DNA from: Kribbella jejuensis
Lineage (GTDB): Bacteria; Actinomycetota; Actinomycetes; Propionibacteriales; Kribbellaceae
Reading direction: 5' to 3'
NCBI RefSeq assembly: GCF_006715085.1
Contig: NZ_VFMM01000001.1
Location: 3,224,001-3,288,000 of the forward strand
DNA length: 64,000 nucleotides
The stretch's first letter is position 1, and each line of letters begins with the position of its first letter. Position numbers and translations under genes: made by a program. Positions 9,256-17,404 of this stretch are shown piece after piece. The notes under the pieces were generated by a model. That model made no database searches, was not told where the DNA came from, and saw nothing but the letters and a program-made list of their open reading frames with translations.

Positions 9256-9330
9256 ACTGTCACCCTCGGTGCTATGCGAATCGCTCGAGGAGCCGGGGTC
9301 AGCAACTCGTTCACCATCCGAGGGACGTGA
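9256..9330 (+). pseudogene. Remnant of a paralogue of the next secreted protein (C-terminal tail only)
   Basis: The frame ending at 9330 reads ...GAGVSNSFTIRGT-stop, closely matching the last residues of the gene just downstream (GAVSKAFSIRGT-stop at 10368). The upstream part of the frame shows no signal peptide or Ig-like sequence. It is best explained as the leftover end of a duplicated gene, 3 bases before the intact copy. The evidence is a short match only. Confidence 0.4.
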
Positions 9331-9333
9331 GAG

Positions 9334-10368
9334 ATGAGAACCAACCGAGTACTCGCCGCCGCTCTGCTCGCAATACCGCTGATTGCTGCACCCGTGGCGG
9401 CGAATGCCTCCCCGGATCCAGACCTGCACATCACCTCGGTGACGCTGAACAAGACCGGCGTCGCCGTCAGCGGCCTGAACACTGTGCCGGTCACGGTGAC
9501 GGTCAAGGGTTCGTACGCTCCCGGGCCGACGCAGCCCGTGAACGTGATCCTCGAGCGGACCGGAGGCAGCGGCCAGGAGCGCTGGCTGTTCTCGACGAAC
9601 CTGGTCCGCAACGAGTCGGCCGGTGCGTGGAGCGGTCCGCTGAACGTCCCGTCCACGGCGAACGGCACGTTCAAGGTGACCGGCGTACAGACCGGGCCGT
9701 TCTTCCCCGGCAGCGGCAGCATGACAGACCCGACGCCGTACGCCGGCCCGTCGCTCGCGGTCACCGGGACGCACCAGCCGAAGATCACCGCCTCGGTGAA
9801 CCCGAAGTTGGTGCCGTACGGCAAGCCGTACTCGATCAAGTGGGCGGTCACCGACGCGCAGACCGGTAAGCCGTACGGCAGCCGCGTCCGCGTGGTCCTC
9901 GGCATCGACAACGTCTGCGCGGAGTACTCCGGTCCCAGTTACACCAATCTCACCGCCACCGACGGAACGGTGACGAAGGCATACGCGGCCACGGACGCCA
10001 ACTGGGTCAACTGTCTGCTGCTGCCTGGCAACCCCGCCTCCGTCGGCGGACTGGGCCTCTTCGTGGCGCGTCCGGTCACCAAGCCCACGGTCACCGCGGT
10101 GCCGTCGCGGACCAGCGCACCGGTCGGGACGGTCGTCCCGGTGAACGGCGGCGTCTACACGGTGCGACCCGGCTGCAAGGTGTACCTCCAGCGGTTGTAC
10201 GGCGCGACGCAGTGGCGCAACGTCAGCGCCGCCATGGTCCGCTCCTCCGGGCGCTACACGGTCAACGCGCAACCGGCGTACAAGGGCACCATCCTGTATC
10301 GGGCGTGGGTCCCGGCCTGTAGTTCGATCGGCGCCGTCAGCAAGGCCTTCTCCATCCGCGGCACCTGA
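9334..10368 (+). CDS. Secreted protein of unknown function with Ig-like/beta repeats
   Basis: 344 aa, start ATG with GAGAG upstream. Signal peptide MRTNRVLAAALLAIPLIAA, probable cleavage after ANA near residue 26. The mature part is beta-rich with repeated Ser/Thr/Val/Pro strands. There are three rough modules: residues 30-135, 140-245, and 250-344 (APVGTVVPVNGGVYTV..GCKVYLQRL). The last resembles cell-wall bacterial Ig-like modules common in secreted actinobacterial proteins. Paired Cys residues (for example in CAEYSG and NCLLLPG) may form disulphides outside the cell. No enzyme motif is seen. It may be a surface or matrix protein. Confidence 0.75.
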   Translation: MRTNRVLAAALLAIPLIAAPVAANASPDPDLHITSVTLNKTGVAVSGLNTVPVTVTVKGSYAPGPTQPVNVILERTGGSGQERWLFSTNLVRNESAGAWSGPLNVPSTANGTFKVTGVQTGPFFPGSGSMTDPTPYAGPSLAVTGTHQPKITASVNPKLVPYGKPYSIKWAVTDAQTGKPYGSRVRVVLGIDNVCAEYSGPSYTNLTATDGTVTKAYAATDANWVNCLLLPGNPASVGGLGLFVARPVTKPTVTAVPSRTSAPVGTVVPVNGGVYTVRPGCKVYLQRLYGATQWRNVSAAMVRSSGRYTVNAQPAYKGTILYRAWVPACSSIGAVSKAFSIRGT

Positions 10369-10395
10369 CCGCATTGAGCGGGTGGGTTAGGCTAC

Positions 10396-10414
10396 TTAGG
10401 TTGACCTAACCTAC
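10396..10414 (-). promoter_or_regulatory. DtxR/IdeR/DmdR-type iron box
   Basis: On the minus strand the 19 bases read GTAGGTTAGGTCAACCTAA, matching the consensus TTAGGTTAGGCTAACCTAA at 16 of 19 positions. It lies 24 bases before the start of the siderophore-interacting protein gene, where bound Fe-repressor would block transcription under iron-replete conditions. Confidence 0.85.
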
Positions 10415-10437
10415 CCGCCCGAGAGGACCGTGGTCGC

Positions 10438-11253
10438 GTGCCGAGCCCCGCACCCCGTCGTAACCGTGTCTGCAAGCGCGCCGTCGTGCGGCGGACCGAG
10501 CGGATCACTCCGCACATGATCCGGGTCGTGCTGACCTCGGACGACTTCACCGGCAACGGTTTCACCGACGCGTACGTGAAGCTGCTGTTCTGCAAGGACG
10601 GCGTCGAGTACCCGGAGCCGCTGGACATGGGCGTGGTCCGGGAGACCTACCCGGCCGAGCACTGGCCGACGATGCGGACGTACACCGTACGCAACTGGGA
10701 CGCCGACGCCCGCGAGCTGACCATCGACTTCGTGCATCACGGCGACGAGGGGATCGCGGGACCGTGGGCGGCGTCGGCGCAGCCGGGTGACGTCGTGTGG
10801 TTCAACGGCCCCGGAGGTGCGTACACGCCGGACGAGCAGGCCGACTGGCACCTGTTGGTCGGTGACGAGAGCGCGCTGCCGGCGATCGGCGCCGCGGTCG
10901 AGAACCTCGCGCCCGGCGCGCGGGCGACCGTCCTGGTCGAGGTGGCGGACGAGGCCGAGCAGCAGAAGTTCGGCGGCGTGGGTGATGTCGACGTGCGGTG
11001 GTTCCACCGCGGCGCCGGTGAGCGCGGTGACGGTCTGGTCGCGGCGGTCGAGGCGCTGGACTTCCCCGACGGTACGCCGCACGTGTTCGTGCACGGCGAG
11101 GCCGGGTTCGTCTTCCGGATCCGCAAGAACCTCTTCCAGGACCGCGGCCTCCCCCGCGACCGCGTCTCGCTGTCGGGCTACTGGCGCCTCGGCAAGAACG
11201 AGGACGGCTGGCAGGCCGAGAAGGCCGAGACCCGCCAGCGCCAGACGGCCTAG
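10438..11253 (+). CDS. Siderophore-interacting protein (NAD(P)H-dependent ferric-siderophore reductase)
   Basis: 271 aa, GTG start with GAGAGGA ten bases upstream. FAD-binding motif RTYTVRNW near residue 80 and the family C-terminal signature GYWRLGKNEDGW near residue 245 place it in the SIP/ViuB family. The family releases iron from imported ferric siderophores by reducing Fe(III) in the cytoplasm, using FAD and NAD(P)H. An iron box sits in its promoter, so it should be induced by iron starvation. No siderophore biosynthesis or uptake genes are nearby. Its stop overlaps the convergent membrane protein gene (CTAG). Confidence 0.93.
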   Translation: MPSPAPRRNRVCKRAVVRRTERITPHMIRVVLTSDDFTGNGFTDAYVKLLFCKDGVEYPEPLDMGVVRETYPAEHWPTMRTYTVRNWDADARELTIDFVHHGDEGIAGPWAASAQPGDVVWFNGPGGAYTPDEQADWHLLVGDESALPAIGAAVENLAPGARATVLVEVADEAEQQKFGGVGDVDVRWFHRGAGERGDGLVAAVEALDFPDGTPHVFVHGEAGFVFRIRKNLFQDRGLPRDRVSLSGYWRLGKNEDGWQAEKAETRQRQTA

Positions 11254-11999
11254 CCCGGCTGGTCCGCGCGGCGGACGGTCAGTACGTCGATCAGCGTGCT
11301 CGCCTGGTTGGTGGGGAGGACCCAGTCCTCGCCGTTCGCCTGCAGGATGACCGCGGGGCCCGCGGTGGCGGCGGCGTGGCTGATCGCGATCGGGAACTTG
11401 AGCCGTTCCGCGCCCGACAGCGAGAACTCGTGGCTGCCGGTGATCGCGGTCAGCGGGTAGCTGCGCGACTGCTGGTCCGAGCGCGGCACCGGGTGCGACT
11501 GGATCGTGACATCGTCCGCTCCGACCAGGACGGCGGCCAACGGGATGCCGCGGAGCCGGAAGACCAGCTCGTACGGCGTACTCGCGAGCTCCGGCACGAA
11601 CGGGACGAGCAGTGCACGATCCGCCGCGCGTGCGAGTGCGAGGCCCGCGACGATCCCCAGGATCAGCCCGGGCAACGCGAGGACTGCCGGCCACCACACT
11701 CCGACCGCGAGTGGGAACAGCGTCACCATCAGCCCGGTCAGCCCGCCGAACAACCCGGCGACGCCGGTCCACCAGCGCGGTTGGTACCGGTGCCGGCGGC
11801 GTAGTACGAACCCGAGCACGAGCATGCCCAGCGGTACGACGCACCCGATCCACGCAGCCGCCGGACCGCTCGCGGCGATCACCGCGACGACCACCAGCAG
11901 CAGCACCGGAATCCCCAGGTACGCCGCCGCCACGATCCCATGCACCCGCCGAAGCCTGCTCTCCACAGGGAAAACCCAAGCACATCCCTGCGACAGCAC
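11250..11999 (-). CDS. Membrane protein of unknown function
   Basis: About 249 aa. Four hydrophobic segments in the N-terminal half (AAYLGIPVLLLVVVAVIAA, AAWIGCVVPLGMLVLGFVL, GLFGGLTGLMVTLFPLAVG, WPAVLALPGLILGIVAGLA) precede a soluble beta-rich C-terminal half that could be a PH-like domain. The GTG at 11999 opens the frame, but downstream GTGs (for example 11966) are equally possible because no clear ribosome site is seen. It is divergent from the phosphotransferase gene with about 14 bases between starts. No function can be assigned. Confidence 0.65.
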   Translation of the reverse strand: MLSQGCAWVFPVESRLRRVHGIVAAAYLGIPVLLLVVVAVIAASGPAAAWIGCVVPLGMLVLGFVLRRRHRYQPRWWTGVAGLFGGLTGLMVTLFPLAVGVWWPAVLALPGLILGIVAGLALARAADRALLVPFVPELASTPYELVFRLRGIPLAAVLVGADDVTIQSHPVPRSDQQSRSYPLTAITGSHEFSLSGAERLKFPIAISHAAATAGPAVILQANGEDWVLPTNQASTLIDVLTVRRADQPG

Positions 12000-12013
12000 C
12001 TACTGTGCAGGAC

Positions 12014-12904
12014 GTGATCGAGATTCCCGCGAGGCTCATTCGGAACCACAGTGAGAAGGCGTCCGACTGGCTGGACGGTCTGCCGATGGATGTCGAGCGG
12101 TACGTCGGTGAGTGGGATCTGACCATCGACGGTGACGTGCTGAGCGGCGAGGCGTCGTTGATCGTTCCCGTCGTACGGCGCGACGGGACGCCGGCCATGC
12201 TCAAGCTGCAGTCGGTGAATGACGAGTCCGAGAGCGAAGCGCTGGCACTGCGGACCTGGAACCACGACGACGTGGTCGAGGTGCTTGAGGACGACCCGGC
12301 TACGTCAACCCTGCTGCTCGAACGCCTCCAACCGAAGACGCTCGACGACCTGCCCGACGACATCGAGGCGACGCAGATCCTCGCCGAGATCCTCACCCAC
12401 CTGATGGTCGTCCCGGCCCCGCCCGGCGTCCGGCGCCTCGCGGACATCGCGGGTCAGATGCTGGCGGACGCGCCCGCGATCATCCCGCTGCTGGTGGACC
12501 CGGCCGAGCGCGCGCTGAGCCGCCGGCTGGCGGATCGGATGGCGGAGGTGCTGCCGGAGCCCGGCGACCGGCTGCTGCACTGGGACCTGCACTACTACAA
12601 CGTGATGGCCGCGGACCGGCAGCCGTGGTTGGTGATCGACCCGAAGCCGCTGGCCGGCGACCCGGGATTCGAACTCATGCCCGCGGTGTGGAACCGGTGG
12701 CAGGATCTGGTCGCGACCGGTGACGTGCGGCAGGCGATCCGGAACCGGTTCGATCTGATGCTCGACGTGACCGGGATCGAGCGGGACCGGGCGCTGGCGT
12801 GGACCGCCGGCCGGATCCTGCAGAACGTGCTGTGGTTCACCGAGGACGGGGACACCCGGATCGAGGACGAGTTGAAGACGGTCGCCGATGCCCTCCTCGC
12901 GTGA
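12014..12904 (+). CDS. Aminoglycoside/hydroxyurea phosphotransferase family protein (streptomycin 6-kinase-like)
   Basis: 296 aa from GTG 12014. The kinase-like fold shows the Brenner-type loop HWDLHYYNVM (catalytic Asp near residue 193) and the metal-binding VIDPKPLAGDPGFEL, both diagnostic of the APH(6)/hydroxyurea kinase family. A phosphate-binding Lys lies in PAMLKLQS. Such enzymes phosphorylate streptomycin or hydroxyurea, but many chromosomal members have no proven substrate. The start almost abuts the divergent membrane protein start, so the message may be leaderless. The haemoglobin gene follows after 12 bases and may be co-transcribed. Confidence 0.85.
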   Translation: MIEIPARLIRNHSEKASDWLDGLPMDVERYVGEWDLTIDGDVLSGEASLIVPVVRRDGTPAMLKLQSVNDESESEALALRTWNHDDVVEVLEDDPATSTLLLERLQPKTLDDLPDDIEATQILAEILTHLMVVPAPPGVRRLADIAGQMLADAPAIIPLLVDPAERALSRRLADRMAEVLPEPGDRLLHWDLHYYNVMAADRQPWLVIDPKPLAGDPGFELMPAVWNRWQDLVATGDVRQAIRNRFDLMLDVTGIERDRALAWTAGRILQNVLWFTEDGDTRIEDELKTVADALLA

Positions 12905-12916
12905 TTACATGATTAC

Positions 12917-13375
12917 GTGACTACTCCCACGCTGTACGAATGGGCCGGCGGGCACGACGCGCTCCGCCGGCTGACCGAGGTGTTCTACGACAAGGTGCTC
13001 GAGGACCCGATCCTCGCGCCGGTCTTCGCGCACATGAGCGAGAACCACCGCGAGCACGTGGCGATCTGGCTCGGCGAGGTGTTCCGCGGCCCCAGCCGGT
13101 ACACCGACGAGCTCGGCGGCTACCCGGCGATGCTCGCCCACCACCTGAACCTCGGCCTCACCGAGGAGCAGCGGGCGCGGTGGGCCGGCCTGATCGCCGC
13201 CAGCGCGGACCCGGCCGGTCTGCCCGGCGATCCGGAGTTCCGCTCGGCGTTCGTCGCGTACATCGAATGGGGGACGCGGATCGCGCTTGCCAACTCCCAG
13301 CCCGGTGCCACGCCGCCGCCCAAGGCGCCGGTGCCGCACTGGGGCTGGGGCGAGGCGCCGCCGTACCAGCCCTGA
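12917..13375 (+). CDS. glbO: Truncated haemoglobin, group II (trHbO-like)
   Basis: 152 aa, GTG start, no clear ribosome site, so probably translationally coupled to the kinase gene ending 12 bases upstream. Sequence LYEWAGGHDALRRLTEVFYDKVLEDPILAPVF is the typical trHb helix A-B region, proximal His lies in AHHLNLGLT, and the tail contains PHWGWGEAPPY, typical of mycobacterial GlbO. These haem proteins bind O2 and NO and are linked to peroxide or respiratory functions. It is about 20 aa longer than a minimal trHb because of a Pro-rich tail. Confidence 0.92.
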   Translation: MTTPTLYEWAGGHDALRRLTEVFYDKVLEDPILAPVFAHMSENHREHVAIWLGEVFRGPSRYTDELGGYPAMLAHHLNLGLTEEQRARWAGLIAASADPAGLPGDPEFRSAFVAYIEWGTRIALANSQPGATPPPKAPVPHWGWGEAPPYQP

Positions 13376-13452
13376 CAGGAGTCGCGCCCCCACAGGTTGG
13401 GTAGAGTCCCGATTCACGCTGTGTCCGCCGGCGGGGATGCGAGGCTTTGTCT

Positions 13453-14508
13453 GTGACCGCTCAGCTCGAGTACCCCGACGTACAGGATTCCGATGCGCTG
13501 TTGTCCGTCCAGGGGCTGTGGAAAGTGTTCGGTCCGAAGCCGCAGCGGGTGCCGCATCGGGCCGAGCTGGCCGCGCTGGACCGGGCCGCGCTGTACGCCA
13601 GGACCGGCTGTACGGCGGCGGTCCGCGACCTGAGCTTCGACGTGGCGCCCGGCGAGGTGTTCGTCGTGATGGGGCTGTCCGGGTCGGGCAAGTCGACGCT
13701 GGTCCGCTGCCTGACCCGGCTGATCGAGCCGACCGCCGGACGGCTGACGTTCGAGGGTGAGGACCTGCGCGCGGCCGACGAGAAGCGGCTGCGGGCACTC
13801 CGGCGGAGCAAGTTCTCGATGGTCTTCCAGCACTTCGGCCTGCTCCCGCACCGCAAGGTGATCGACAACGTCTCGTACGGCCTGGAGATCCGCGGCGAGA
13901 GCAAGCCGGATCGCCGCCGCCGCGCCCAGGAGGTGATCGACCTGGTCGGCCTGGCCGGCAACGAGCACCTGTACCCGGAGCAGCTGTCCGGCGGCATGCA
14001 GCAGCGGGTCGGCCTGGCCCGGGCGCTCGCGAACGATCCCGACGTGCTGCTGTTCGACGAGCCGTTCTCCGCGCTCGACCCGCTGATCCGGCGGGAGATG
14101 CAGACCGAGGTGGTGCGGCTGCACCGCGAGGTCGGCAAGACGATGGTGTTCATCACCCACGACCTGTCCGAGGCGCTCAAGCTCGGCGACCGGATCCTGC
14201 TGATGCGCGACGGCGCGGCCGTCCAGCTCGGCACCGGCGACGAGTTGGTCGGTGCGCCGGCCGACGACTACGTGCGCGACTTCGTCCGCGACATCCCGCG
14301 CGCCGACGTACTGACGCTGCGCTGGATCGTCCGGGACCCGCGGCCGGACGAGCCGCTCGACGGGCCCGAGCTCGGTCCGGACGTGCTGGTCCGGGAGGCG
14401 ACCCGGCTGGTCCTGGAGGCCGACCGCCCGGCGAAGGTCGTCGACAACGGCACGCTGCTCGGCGTCATCGGTGACGAGGAGATCCTCGCCGTCGTCGCGG
14501 ACGCCTGA
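13453..14508 (+). CDS. Glycine betaine/proline ABC transporter ATP-binding protein
   Basis: 351 aa from GTG 13453, chosen over the in-frame TTG at 13447 because GAGG is 8 bases upstream of the GTG. Walker [10 protein letters not shown] (Lys80), signature LSGGMQQR, Walker [13 protein letters not shown] and H-loop FITHD are intact. The residues before Walker A ([17 protein letters not shown]) fit the ProV/OpuAA family, and the C-terminal 90 residues resemble a reduced CBS region used for osmosensing. First gene of a three-gene operon; its stop overlaps the permease start as TGATG. Confidence 0.92.
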   Translation: MTAQLEYPDVQDSDALLSVQGLWKVFGPKPQRVPHRAELAALDRAALYARTGCTAAVRDLSFDVAPGEVFVVMGLSGSGKSTLVRCLTRLIEPTAGRLTFEGEDLRAADEKRLRALRRSKFSMVFQHFGLLPHRKVIDNVSYGLEIRGESKPDRRRRAQEVIDLVGLAGNEHLYPEQLSGGMQQRVGLARALANDPDVLLFDEPFSALDPLIRREMQTEVVRLHREVGKTMVFITHDLSEALKLGDRILLMRDGAAVQLGTGDELVGAPADDYVRDFVRDIPRADVLTLRWIVRDPRPDEPLDGPELGPDVLVREATRLVLEADRPAKVVDNGTLLGVIGDEEILAVVADA

Positions 14509-16454
14509 TGGCCGCCATCACCAGCAATGTGGAGGTCGAGGTACGCCGGCCGCGGCGCAGCGTGGTTGTCGGCGTACTGCTCGTCGTCTGGGTCGCGGCG
14601 TACTTCGTCCTGCGCGGTATCGACACGCTTGTCCTCGGCGGCCAGGACACGACCGCGCTGCACCGTTGGCTGACCGGGCACCGCGACGACGTCGGCCAGG
14701 GCAACGTCTTCTTCGACGCGATCCGGGCGGTCGTCGACCAGTTCGTCGTCCTGCTCCAGGACGCGATCTCGCAGCCGTCGTTCGACCGCCCGGTACCGGT
14801 GATCGGCTGGCTCGGCGTAATCGCGATCGCGGCGTACTGCGCGTGGGCCTTCGGCAACTGGAAGGTCGCCGTACTGACCGCCGCCGGCCTCGGCTTCGTC
14901 GGCCTGCAGGGGTTGTGGCAGGAGAGCATGGACACCCTCGCGCTGACCATCGCGGCGGTGCTGCTGTCGCTGCTGGTCGCGATCCCGCTCGGGATCTGGG
15001 CGGGGCTGTCGAACCGTGCGTTCAAGGTCGCGACGCTGGTCCTCGATCTGATGCAGACGCTGCCGACGTTCGTGTACCTCGCGCCGCTGACGCTGTTCTT
15101 CGCGATCGGACCCGCCGCGGCGACGATCGCCACGCTGATCTACGCGGCGCCGCCCGCGGTCCGGTTGACCGCGCACGCGATCCGTTCGGTGCCGGCGGAA
15201 AGCGTCGAGGCGGCCCGTTCGCTCGGCTCGACCGGCGGGCAGACGCTGCTGAAGGTCCTGCTGCCGATGTCGCGGTCGACTGTTGTCGTCGGCATCAACC
15301 AGACGATCATGGCGGCGCTCTCGATGGTGACCGTGGCCGCCCTGATCGACGCGCCCGGCCTCGGCCAGACCGTGCTGAAAGCGCTGCAGACACTGGACGT
15401 CGGCGTCGCGTTCAACGCCGGCCTCGCGATCGTCGTACTCGCGATCGTTCTCGACCGGGTGACGACGGCGGCGGGCGACCGGCCCTGGCGTACGGCGAGC
15501 CTGAAGCGAAAGGTTCTGCTCGGCGCGGGCGCGGTCGCCGTACTGGTGGCGATCTGGTTCTCCCGGACGTACGTGTGGGCGGCGGAGTTCCCGTCGGGGG
15601 TGAACGTCGGCTCGCGGATCGCGGTCGTCACCACCGACCTGACGAACTGGGTACAGGACGTCTTCGGCGGGTTCACGTACGGCGTCCGCGACGTGGTGAC
15701 CAATGCGCTGTTGAATCCGCTCGAAGGCTTGCTGACCGGGTCGCCGTGGTGGCTCGTGTCCGTCGTGGTCGTCGCACTGGCCTTCGTGCTCGGCGGGTGG
15801 CGAGGCGCCGTACCGGCGGCGGTGTGCTTGGGTCTGCTGGTGGCGACCGGGGTGTGGCACGACAGCATGGTGACGCTGGCGTCGACGTTGCTCGCGACCG
15901 TCGTGGTGGTGGCGGTCGGGCTCACGCTCGGCGTGTGGGCCGGGCGGAACCGGCGGGTCGACACCTGGATCCGTCCGGTACTGGACGCGGGACAGACGAT
16001 GCCGCCGTTCGTGTACCTGGTCCCGTTCCTCGCGTTGTTCGGGACGAGCCGGTTCACCGCGATCGCGGCCGCGGTGGTGTTCGCGGTCCCGGTCACCACC
16101 AAGATCGTTGCCGACGGCATCAAGGCGGTACCGGTCGCGACCGTCGAGGCGGCGAACTCGGTCGGCTCCAGCAGTTGGCAGGTGATCAGCAAGGTGCAGC
16201 TGCCGGTGGCCCGGCGGGCGATCACGCTCGCGGTCAACCAGGGTCTGATCTACGTGCTGTCGATGGTCGTCGTCGGTGGACTCGTCGGTGCCGGCGCGCT
16301 CGGGTACGACGTGGCGGCAGGTTTCGCGCAGAGCGAGTTGTACGGCAAGGGCCTCGCGGCCGGTCTGGCGATCGTGCTGCTGGGCGTGATGCTCGACCGG
16401 GTGACGCAGGCCGCGGCCCGCCGTACCCACAACTACGAAGGAGACAAGCGGTGA
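14508..16454 (+). CDS. Glycine betaine/proline ABC transporter permease, duplicated (two permease domains)
   Basis: 648 aa, about twice the usual ProW length. Two homologous permease halves are each preceded by linker segments. Each has an EAA loop (AESVEAARSLGSTGGQTLLKVLLP near residue 230; VATVEAANSVGSSSWQVISKVQLP near 545) and ends with a similar helix (LAIVVLAIVLDRVT and LAIVLLGVMLDRVT). One chain can therefore supply both transmembrane subunits. It is translationally coupled at both ends (TGATG upstream, GTGA downstream). Function: osmoprotectant uptake driven by the upstream ATPase. Confidence 0.9.
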   Translation: MAAITSNVEVEVRRPRRSVVVGVLLVVWVAAYFVLRGIDTLVLGGQDTTALHRWLTGHRDDVGQGNVFFDAIRAVVDQFVVLLQDAISQPSFDRPVPVIGWLGVIAIAAYCAWAFGNWKVAVLTAAGLGFVGLQGLWQESMDTLALTIAAVLLSLLVAIPLGIWAGLSNRAFKVATLVLDLMQTLPTFVYLAPLTLFFAIGPAAATIATLIYAAPPAVRLTAHAIRSVPAESVEAARSLGSTGGQTLLKVLLPMSRSTVVVGINQTIMAALSMVTVAALIDAPGLGQTVLKALQTLDVGVAFNAGLAIVVLAIVLDRVTTAAGDRPWRTASLKRKVLLGAGAVAVLVAIWFSRTYVWAAEFPSGVNVGSRIAVVTTDLTNWVQDVFGGFTYGVRDVVTNALLNPLEGLLTGSPWWLVSVVVVALAFVLGGWRGAVPAAVCLGLLVATGVWHDSMVTLASTLLATVVVVAVGLTLGVWAGRNRRVDTWIRPVLDAGQTMPPFVYLVPFLALFGTSRFTAIAAAVVFAVPVTTKIVADGIKAVPVATVEAANSVGSSSWQVISKVQLPVARRAITLAVNQGLIYVLSMVVVGGLVGAGALGYDVAAGFAQSELYGKGLAAGLAIVLLGVMLDRVTQAAARRTHNYEGDKR

Positions 16455-17404
16455 AGAAACTCCGGTACGCCGGTGTGCTGACGGCGGTCGCGTTAGCGGT
16501 CGCGGGGTGCGGTGGGCAGAAGGTCGGTGCGGACAAGCCGGCCGCCGGCGGGAAGGAGTGCGGTTCGTTCAACCTGACCGTCAGCCCCTGGGTCGGGTAC
16601 GAGGCGAACGCGGCCGTGGTGTCGTACGTGGCGACCAAGGACCTCGGCTGCAAGGTGACGAAGAAGAACCTGGCCGAGCAGGTCGCCTGGCAGGGCTTCG
16701 CCACCGGCGAGGTGGACGTGAACCTGGAGAACTGGGGCCACGAGGACCTGAAGAAGAAGTACATCGACACCGACAAGGTCGCGGTCGAGGCCGGCTCCAC
16801 CGGTGTCAAGGGCGTGATCGGCTGGTACGTGCCGCCGTGGATGGCCGCGAAGTACCCGGACATCACCGACTGGAAGAACCTGAACAAGTACGCCGCGCTG
16901 TTCAAGACCTCGGAGTCCGGCGGCAAGGGGCAGTTGCTCGACGGCGACCCGTCGTACGTCACCAACGACGAGGCGCTGGTGAAGAACCTGTCGCTGAACT
17001 ACAAGGTCGTGCAGAGCGGCAGCGAGACCGCGCTGATCCAGGCGTTCCGGGACGCGGAGAAGAACAAGAAGCCGCTGCTCGCGTACTTCTACGAGCCGCA
17101 GTGGTTCTTCAACGAAGTCAAGCTGGTCAAGATCAACCTGCCCGCCTACAAGCCCGGCTGCGACGCGATCCCTGCGAAGGTCGCCTGCGACTACCCGCCG
17201 TACGACCTGGACAAGATCGTCTCCAAGAAGTTCGCCGACTCGGGCAGCCCGGCGTACGACCTGGTCAAGAACTTCAAGTGGACCAACGAGGACCAGAACA
17301 CCGTCGCCCGGATGATCGCCGTCGACAAACTCACCCCCGATCAGGCCGCCGAGAAATGGGTCGACGCCAACCAGTCCAAGGTCAACGCCTGGCTCGGGAA
17401 ATAA
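16451..17404 (+). CDS. Glycine betaine-type substrate-binding lipoprotein (OpuAC family)
   Basis: 317 aa, GTG start overlapping the permease stop by 4 bases. Lipoprotein signal with lipobox LAVAGC (Cys near residue 20). The mature protein matches OpuAC/ProX: VSPWVGYEANAAVV, the QVAWQGFATGEVDVNLENWGH stretch, and aromatic residues that could cage a quaternary amine (W in GWYVPPWM, W in PQWFF). It should capture glycine betaine, choline or proline betaine outside the membrane and deliver it to the duplicated permease. Its last 23 bases overlap the convergent SARP gene. Confidence 0.9.
   Translation: MKKLRYAGVLTAVALAVAGCGGQKVGADKPAAGGKECGSFNLTVSPWVGYEANAAVVSYVATKDLGCKVTKKNLAEQVAWQGFATGEVDVNLENWGHEDLKKKYIDTDKVAVEAGSTGVKGVIGWYVPPWMAAKYPDITDWKNLNKYAALFKTSESGGKGQLLDGDPSYVTNDEALVKNLSLNYKVVQSGSETALIQAFRDAEKNKKPLLAYFYEPQWFFNEVKLVKINLPAYKPGCDAIPAKVACDYPPYDLDKIVSKKFADSGSPAYDLVKNFKWTNEDQNTVARMIAVDKLTPDQAAEKWVDANQSKVNAWLGK

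Noticed and set aside
14268..16430. 720-codon minus-strand frame opposite the permease
   Set aside because: Low-complexity Arg/His/Gln composition, no domain; the plus strand encodes a normal double permease.
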